From Actinomadura madurae (GTDB lineage Bacteria; Actinomycetota; Actinomycetes; Streptosporangiales; Streptosporangiaceae): DNA of 64,000 nt. This document shows, piece after piece, positions 58,906 through 64,000 of this stretch. Location of the stretch: contig NZ_FOVH01000002.1 in assembly GCF_900115095.1 (NCBI RefSeq), forward strand, positions 558,001-622,000, read 5' to 3'. The translations under genes were made by a program, and so were the position numbers. A model generated the notes under the pieces. The model was given only the letters and a program-made list of their open reading frames with translations, was not told the DNA's origin and searched no databases. Position 1 is the stretch's first letter; each line of letters starts with the position of its first letter.

Positions 58906-61900
58906 ATGTCCACCGAGTACGTTCCCCTTTCGGCCGCCCAGAAGAGCGTCTGGTACGCGCAGCAACTGGCGCCCGAGACGCCGATCCACATCGCGCAGTA
59001 CATCGAGATCGAGGGCCCGGTCGACCATGAACTGTTCGACCGGGTGGCGCGCAGCGCCGTCCACGAGGTGCCGGCCCTCACCGCCCGGCTGGCCGAGCGG
59101 GACGGCCTGCCGCACCAGATCCTGGACCCGGACGCGACCGCGACGATCCCGCTCGTCGACCTGTCCGGCGAGCCCGACCCGGAGGCCGCCGCGCGGGCGT
59201 GGGTCAGGGAGCGGATGGCGGCGCCGCTGCCGCTGGACGCCGACCGGCTGTACGTCACGGCCCTGCTGCGCCTGTCCCCGGACCGGCACTGGTGGTTCAT
59301 CCGCGCGCACCACGTGATCCAGGACGGCCACAGCGGCTCGCTGATCAGCCGCCGCGCCGCCGAGGTGTACACGTCGCTGGCGAACGGCGGCGAGTACGTC
59401 CCCGCCGAGCTGGGCGACTACCGGAAGGTCCTGGCCGACGAGGAGGCCTACCGGGCGTCGGAGAGGTTCGAGCGGGACCGCGCCTACTGGACCGAGCGGT
59501 TCGCCGACAAGCCGGTCGCGGTGTCGCTCGCGGAGGAGATGGCCGAGCCGACCGCCGACTACCTCAGCCTGGTCACCGTCGTCCCGCCGGACGAGACCGC
59601 CGGGCTCGCCGCGGGCGCCCGCCGGCTGCGCACCGCCACGCAGGGCCTCGCGATCGCCGCGACCGCCGCGTACGTGGCGCGGATGACGGGCACCGAGGAC
59701 GTCATCCTCGGCCTCGCCGTCACCGGCCGCACGTCCCAGGTCGCGCTGGACACCCCGGCGATGCTGGCCACGATCCTGCCGCTGCGGGTGCGCGTCCGCC
59801 CGGACATGACGGTGGACGACCTCGTCCGCACGGTGACGCGGGCGACCGCGCGGGCCCTGCGCCACCAGCGGTACCGGCGCGAGGACCTGCTGCGCGACCT
59901 GAAGCTCCTCGGCGAGCGCCGCCGCCTCTACGGGCCCGTCATCAACGTCATGGCCTTCGACTACCGGCTGGACTTCGCGGGCCTGCCGGCGAGGATGCAC
60001 GCGATCACGATCGGGCCGATCGACGACCTGTCGATCAACATCTACGACAACTTCGACGGCGCCGGCATGCGCGTCGACTTCGAGGCGCACCCCGACCTCT
60101 ACACCGAGGACCAGGTCTCCACGCACCTGGACCGCTACGTCCGGTTCCTGCGCACCCTCGGCGACGCCGACCCCTCCACGCCGCTCCGCGAGGTCGAGCT
60201 GCTGGACGACGCTGAGCGCTCCCTCGTCCTGGAGAAGTGGAACGACACGGCAGTGACCGTCGCGCCGGCCGTCGTCCCCGAGCTGGTCGAGGCGCAGGCC
60301 GCCCGGACACCGGACGCCACCGCCGTCGTCGACCGCGGCACCCGGCTCACCTACGCCGAGCTGAACGCCCGCGCGAACCGGCTCGCCCGCCACCTGATCG
60401 GGCGCGGGGTCGGCGCCGAGGACTTCGTCGCCCTCGCGCTGCCGCGCGGCGCCGGCCTGGTCGTGGCGGCGCTGGCCGTGCTGAAGGCGGGCGCCGGGTA
60501 CCAGCCGATCGACCTGGCGTACCCGCCCGACCGCATCGCCTACATGCTGGGGGACGCCGCCCCCGCCTGCGTCATCACCACCGGCGACGCCGCACTGCCC
60601 GGCGGGACGCCCCGCGTCGAACTCGACGCGCTCTCGCTCGACGGGCTCTCCGGCGAGGACGTCACCGACGCCGAGCGCGTCCGGCCGCTGCGTCCCGCCA
60701 ACCCGGCGTACATCATCTACACGTCCGGTTCGACGGGCCGCCCCAAGGGCGTCGTCATCTCCCACGCCAACGTCGTGGACTTCTGCGCCGAGTCGATGGA
60801 GCGCTACGGGCCCGGCAGCATGCGGCGGGTCCTGTTCTCCACGTCCCTCAACTTCGACGTGTCGGTGTTCGAGTGGCTGGTGCCGCTCACCGCCGGCGGC
60901 GAGATCGAGGTCGTCCGCGACCTGCTGGAGATCGCCGAGCGCGGCGGCTGGTCCGGGTCGCTGATCAGCGGCGTCCCGTCGGTGGTCGCGGTGCTGCTGG
61001 CGCGCGTCGGCCGGCACGGCGCCGGCGCCGCGGGGGCGTCCTCCCAGGTCCGGCTGGAGGCCGACTACGTGGCGCTCGGCGGGGAGGCGCTGCCGCCGCA
61101 GCTCGTCCGGGACCTCCGGACGCTGCTGCCGGACGCACGGATCTCCAACATCTACGGCCCCACCGAGGCGACGATCTTCGTCACCGGCTGGCACGACGAC
61201 GGCAACGCCGAGGGGCTCGCGCCGATCGGCCGCCCGATGGCCAACACCCGCGCCTACGTGCTGGACGACCGGCTCAAGCCCGTCCCGGTCGGCGTGCCCG
61301 GCGAACTCTACGTCGCGGGCGACGGCCTGGCGCGCGGCTACCTGAGCCGCCCCGGCCTGACCGCGGACCGGTTCGTCGCGTGCCCGTACGGCGGACCCGG
61401 CGAGCGCATGTACCGGACGGGCGACCTCGTCCGCTGGAACCGCGCCGGGCACATCGAGTACCTGGGCCGCCTCGACCACCAGGTGAAGGTCCGCGGCTTC
61501 CGCATCGAGCTGGGGGAGATCGAGGCCGCGCTGTCGGCCCACCCCGCCGTGGTGCAGAGCGTGGTCGTCGCCCGCCGGGACGCGGTCGGCGACACCGTCC
61601 TCGCGGGGTACGTCGTCGGCCCCGCCGGCCCCGCCGAGCTGCGCGCGTTCGTCGCGCGGACGCTGCCGGACTACATGGTGCCGTCCGCGATCGTCGTGCT
61701 GGACGCCATGCCGCTCACGCCGAACGGCAAGCTCGACCGGGCCGCGCTGCCCGAACCGGACTTCACCGGCGGCCTCACCGCCCGCGGCCCGCGCGACGCC
61801 CGCGAGGAGATCCTCTGCGGGATCTTCGCGAGCGTCCTCGGCCTGGAGCGCGTCGGCGTCGACGACGGGTTCTTCGACCACGGCGGCGACTCCCTGAAGG

Positions 61901-64000
61901 CGACCCGCGTCATCGCCCGCGCACGCGCCGCGCTGAACGTGGAGCTTCCGGTCCGGGCCCTGTTCGAGGCGCCGACGGTCGCGGGCCTCGCCGAGTACAT
62001 CGCGTCCGCCGGCGCCGCGGAACGCCCCGCGCTGCGAACGGCGGAACGCCCCGTCCCGCTGCCGGTGTCGCACGCGCAGGAGCGGCTCTGGTTCCTGAAC
62101 CGGCTCGAAGGGCCCACCGCCACCTACAACCTGCCGATCCCGCTGCGGCTCACCGGCGCGATCGACCAGGACGCGATGCGGGACGCGCTGCGCGACGTCG
62201 TCGCCCGGCACGAGTCGCTCCGCACCCTGTTCGACGAGGTCGACGGCGAACCGTGCCAGGTGATCCTTCCGCCGGACGAGGCCGGGCCGCGGCTGGAGGC
62301 CGCCGAGCCCGACGACCTCCAGAGCGCGCTGTTCGTGGACGCCACGCGCGGCTTCGACCTCGCGAACGACCTCCCGGTGCGCGCCCACCTCTACCGCCTC
62401 GGCCGGGACGAATCGGGCAGGAACGAATCGGGCGGGGACGAGCACCTGCTCCTCATCGTCCTGCACCACATCGCCGGCGACGGCTGGTCGATGGCGCCGC
62501 TCGCCCGGGACGTCATCACCGCCTACCTGGCCCGCCACGACGGCGGCGCCCCCGGGTGGGCGCCGCTCGGCGTCCAGTACGCCGACTACGCGCTCTGGCA
62601 GCGCGAGCTGCTCGGCGACGAGACCGACCCGGGCAGCCTCGCCGCGCGCCAGATCGCCTACTGGAAGGACGCCCTCGCCGGGCTGCCCGACCAGATCAGG
62701 CTGCCGCACGACCGCCCCCGCCCCGCCCGCGCGTCCTACCGGGGCGGGCAGGTCGCCTTCGAGCTCCCGGCGGAGCTGTCGGAGGGGCTGCGCACGCTCG
62801 CCCGCGACCACCAGGTCAGCGTGTTCATGGTCCTGCAGGCCGCGCTCGCCGCCCTGCTCACCCGCCTCGGCGCCGGGACGGACGTGCCGATCGGCTCGCC
62901 GATCGCCGGACGCACCGACGAGGCCCTGGACGACCTGGTCGGCGTCTTCGTCAACACGCTGGTGCTGCGGACCGACACCTCCGGCGACCCGTCGTTCGCG
63001 GAGCTGCTCGCCCGCGTCCGGGAGACCGACCTCGCCGCCTACGCGCACCAGGACGTCCCGTTCGAGCGGCTCGTCGAGGTGCTCAACCCGGTCCGGTCGC
63101 TGGCGCGGCACCCGCTCTTCCAGGTGATGCTGACCCTGCAGAACAACCCCGAGGCGACCGTCGAGCTGCCCGGCCTGAACGTCGCCGTCGAGCCGGTGGA
63201 CCCCGGCGTCGCCAAGTTCGACCTGGAGTTCCTCCTGGAGGACGCCGCCGACGGCTCGGGCGGGTTCGCGGGAACCCTCGAATACGCGCTCGACCTGTTC
63301 GACCGGGGCACGGCCGAGCGTCTCACCGGCCTGTTCCGGCGGACGCTGGAGGCCGCCGTCGCGTCGGGCGGCGCGGTCACCGTCGAGGGGCTGGACCTGC
63401 CCGGCGTCGAAGCCGCCGAGGCCGCGGGGGAAGGCCCGGCGGAGAAGCGGCTCGTCGCGTACGTCGTCGCGGCGCCCGGCATGACGCCCGACCCGGAGGA
63501 GCTGCGCGCCCACATCCGCGAGAGCCTGCCGGAGTCGATGGTGCCCGCCGCGGTCGTCGTCCTGGACGAGATGCCGCTGACCCCGAACGGCAAGGTCGAC
63601 GTCAAGGCGCTCCCGAAGCCCGAACTGACGATCGCCCCGGCGACCGCGTACCGCGCACCGGCCGGGGAGACGGAGAGCGCCGTCGCCGCCGTCTTCGCCG
63701 ACCTGCTCGGCGTGGACCGGGTCGGCGCCGACGACGACTTCTTCGCGCTCGGCGGCAACTCGCTCGTCGCGATGCGGGTCGTCAGCCGGATCCGCCGCGC
63801 CCTCGACGTCGAGCTGCCCGTCCGCGCGCTGTTCGAGGCCCCGACCGTGGCGGGCCTCGCCGCGGTGCTCGGCGGCGGCGCCGCACCCGGGCGCCCGCCC
63901 CTGGAGCCGCGGGAACGCCCCGAGGTGATCCCGCTGTCGTACGCGCAGCAGCGGCTCTGGTTCCTCAGCCGGTTCGAGGGGCCGTCCGCGACCTACAACA
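58906..64000 (+). CDS. NRPS, C-A-PCP-C-(A9/A10 remnant)-PCP-C..., 3' end outside window
   Basis: 1698 codons visible, frame open to the edge. C1 ~5-450 (HHVIQDG at 135-141), its opening [28 protein letters not shown] resembling EntF/DhbF-type C domains. A1 ~465-950 is complete: [11 protein letters not shown] (~605), [25 protein letters not shown], and A10 [10 protein letters not shown] with Lys942. PCP1 has HGGDSL, Ser996. C2 ~1049-1485 is LCL-type ([18 protein letters not shown] at 1187, [17 protein letters not shown]). Then, without any A core, KRLVAYVV...LPESMVP (1541)...PLTPNGKVD (Lys1563), then PCP2 (LGGNSL, Ser1619) and the start of C3 ([16 protein letters not shown]). Module 2 therefore needs an adenylating core in trans. 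Confidence 0.93.
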   Translation, partial: MSTEYVPLSAAQKSVWYAQQLAPETPIHIAQYIEIEGPVDHELFDRVARSAVHEVPALTARLAERDGLPHQILDPDATATIPLVDLSGEPDPEAAARAWVRERMAAPLPLDADRLYVTALLRLSPDRHWWFIRAHHVIQDGHSGSLISRRAAEVYTSLANGGEYVPAELGDYRKVLADEEAYRASERFERDRAYWTERFADKPVAVSLAEEMAEPTADYLSLVTVVPPDETAGLAAGARRLRTATQGLAIAATAAYVARMTGTEDVILGLAVTGRTSQVALDTPAMLATILPLRVRVRPDMTVDDLVRTVTRATARALRHQRYRREDLLRDLKLLGERRRLYGPVINVMAFDYRLDFAGLPARMHAITIGPIDDLSINIYDNFDGAGMRVDFEAHPDLYTEDQVSTHLDRYVRFLRTLGDADPSTPLREVELLDDAERSLVLEKWNDTAVTVAPAVVPELVEAQAARTPDATAVVDRGTRLTYAELNARANRLARHLIGRGVGAEDFVALALPRGAGLVVAALAVLKAGAGYQPIDLAYPPDRIAYMLGDAAPACVITTGDAALPGGTPRVELDALSLDGLSGEDVTDAERVRPLRPANPAYIIYTSGSTGRPKGVVISHANVVDFCAESMERYGPGSMRRVLFSTSLNFDVSVFEWLVPLTAGGEIEVVRDLLEIAERGGWSGSLISGVPSVVAVLLARVGRHGAGAAGASSQVRLEADYVALGGEALPPQLVRDLRTLLPDARISNIYGPTEATIFVTGWHDDGNAEGLAPIGRPMANTRAYVLDDRLKPVPVGVPGELYVAGDGLARGYLSRPGLTADRFVACPYGGPGERMYRTGDLVRWNRAGHIEYLGRLDHQVKVRGFRIELGEIEAALSAHPAVVQSVVVARRDAVGDTVLAGYVVGPAGPAELRAFVARTLPDYMVPSAIVVLDAMPLTPNGKLDRAALPEPDFTGGLTARGPRDAREEILCGIFASVLGLERVGVDDGFFDHGGDSLKATRVIARARAALNVELPVRALFEAPTVAGLAEYIASAGAAERPALRTAERPVPLPVSHAQERLWFLNRLEGPTATYNLPIPLRLTGAIDQDAMRDALRDVVARHESLRTLFDEVDGEPCQVILPPDEAGPRLEAAEPDDLQSALFVDATRGFDLANDLPVRAHLYRLGRDESGRNESGGDEHLLLIVLHHIAGDGWSMAPLARDVITAYLARHDGGAPGWAPLGVQYADYALWQRELLGDETDPGSLAARQIAYWKDALAGLPDQIRLPHDRPRPARASYRGGQVAFELPAELSEGLRTLARDHQVSVFMVLQAALAALLTRLGAGTDVPIGSPIAGRTDEALDDLVGVFVNTLVLRTDTSGDPSFAELLARVRETDLAAYAHQDVPFERLVEVLNPVRSLARHPLFQVMLTLQNNPEATVELPGLNVAVEPVDPGVAKFDLEFLLEDAADGSGGFAGTLEYALDLFDRGTAERLTGLFRRTLEAAVASGGAVTVEGLDLPGVEAAEAAGEGPAEKRLVAYVVAAPGMTPDPEELRAHIRESLPESMVPAAVVVLDEMPLTPNGKVDVKALPKPELTIAPATAYRAPAGETESAVAAVFADLLGVDRVGADDDFFALGGNSLVAMRVVSRIRRALDVELPVRALFEAPTVAGLAAVLGGGAAPGRPPLEPRERPEVIPLSYAQQRLWFLSRFEGPSATYN

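Noticed and set aside
58339..63513. A 1724-codon open frame on the minus strand
   Set aside because: It is exactly antisense to the NRPS and the end of the adenylation gene, is rich in Gly/Arg/Val/Asp without any domain, and is the usual shadow frame of high-GC coding DNA.
1..64000. tRNA, rRNA, riboswitch, CRISPR and prophage signals
   Set aside because: No cloverleaf-like sequence, regular spacer array, integrase or phage structural gene was seen; a covariance-model scan would be the decisive test for RNA genes.

Overview
The window reads as chromosomal DNA of a high-G+C actinomycete. Codon third positions are almost all G or C, GTG starts are frequent, and the content is typical of the filamentous Streptosporangiales/Thermomonosporaceae (Actinomadura-like): a Ser/Thr kinase with an extracellular sensor, DUF1707 proteins, Uma2 nucleases, many TetR/GntR regulators, F420-type small oxidoreductases and an NRPS. 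The genus is an inference. I saw no tRNA, rRNA, CRISPR array or insertion sequence.

Layout. 1-5.2 kb: a secreted FN3 protein cut by the window edge, a membrane Ser/Thr kinase, and a membrane protein with a sigma-region-4-like cytoplasmic part. 5.3-9.7 kb: a CoA-transferase, a drug-efflux MFS pump divergent from its TetR regulator, and a secreted lipase. 9.7-16.5 kb: a catabolic island (aminotransferase, GntR regulator, two Asp/Glu-racemase-fold enzymes, DUF3830 protein, 2-hydroxyacid dehydrogenase, amidase) tied together by three copies of one operator (RTTGTYGACAAY). 16.6-25.3 kb: alcohol dehydrogenase/TetR pair, DUF1707 protein, YdeP-type molybdo-oxidoreductase, lipoprotein HtrA-like protease, a phosphotriesterase-like hydrolase divergent from a TetR regulator with a clear operator, and an LLM flavin oxidoreductase. 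25.4-35.7 kb: a tight six-gene minus-strand operon, GrpE - lidless Hsp70 - large FN3-type protein - zinc-ribbon GTPase - GAP1-like protein - membrane zinc-ribbon GTPase. This resembles the GTPase/chaperone conflict systems predicted computationally in multicellular bacteria. 35.8-46.4 kb: mostly metabolism (ACT protein, acyl-CoA synthetase, PfkB kinase, class II aldolase, enoyl-CoA hydratase, alpha/beta hydrolase, ADP-ribosylglycohydrolase, AraC regulator, DUF2000, acyl-CoA dehydrogenase). 46.4-54.7 kb: small accessory genes, including two Uma2 nucleases duplicated together with their leaders, a probably frameshifted small membrane gene, and an SDR/XRE divergent pair with a 13-bp inverted-repeat operator.

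54.6-64 kb: the left part of an NRPS cluster. SbnB- and SbnA-like enzymes would make L-2,3-diaminopropionate. Next comes a free-standing adenylation (A) domain that stops just after core motif A8, then an NRPS (C-A-PCP-C-[A9/A10 piece only]-PCP-C...) running off the right edge. Its second module lacks the A core but keeps exactly the A9/A10 tail that the free-standing protein lacks. The two pieces look like halves of one split adenylation domain expected to work in trans. This is the most unusual observation in the window, followed by the GTPase/Hsp70 operon and the three-site GntR regulon.

Many convergent neighbours overlap at their 3' ends (4-57 bp), so several stop codons lie inside the opposing gene.
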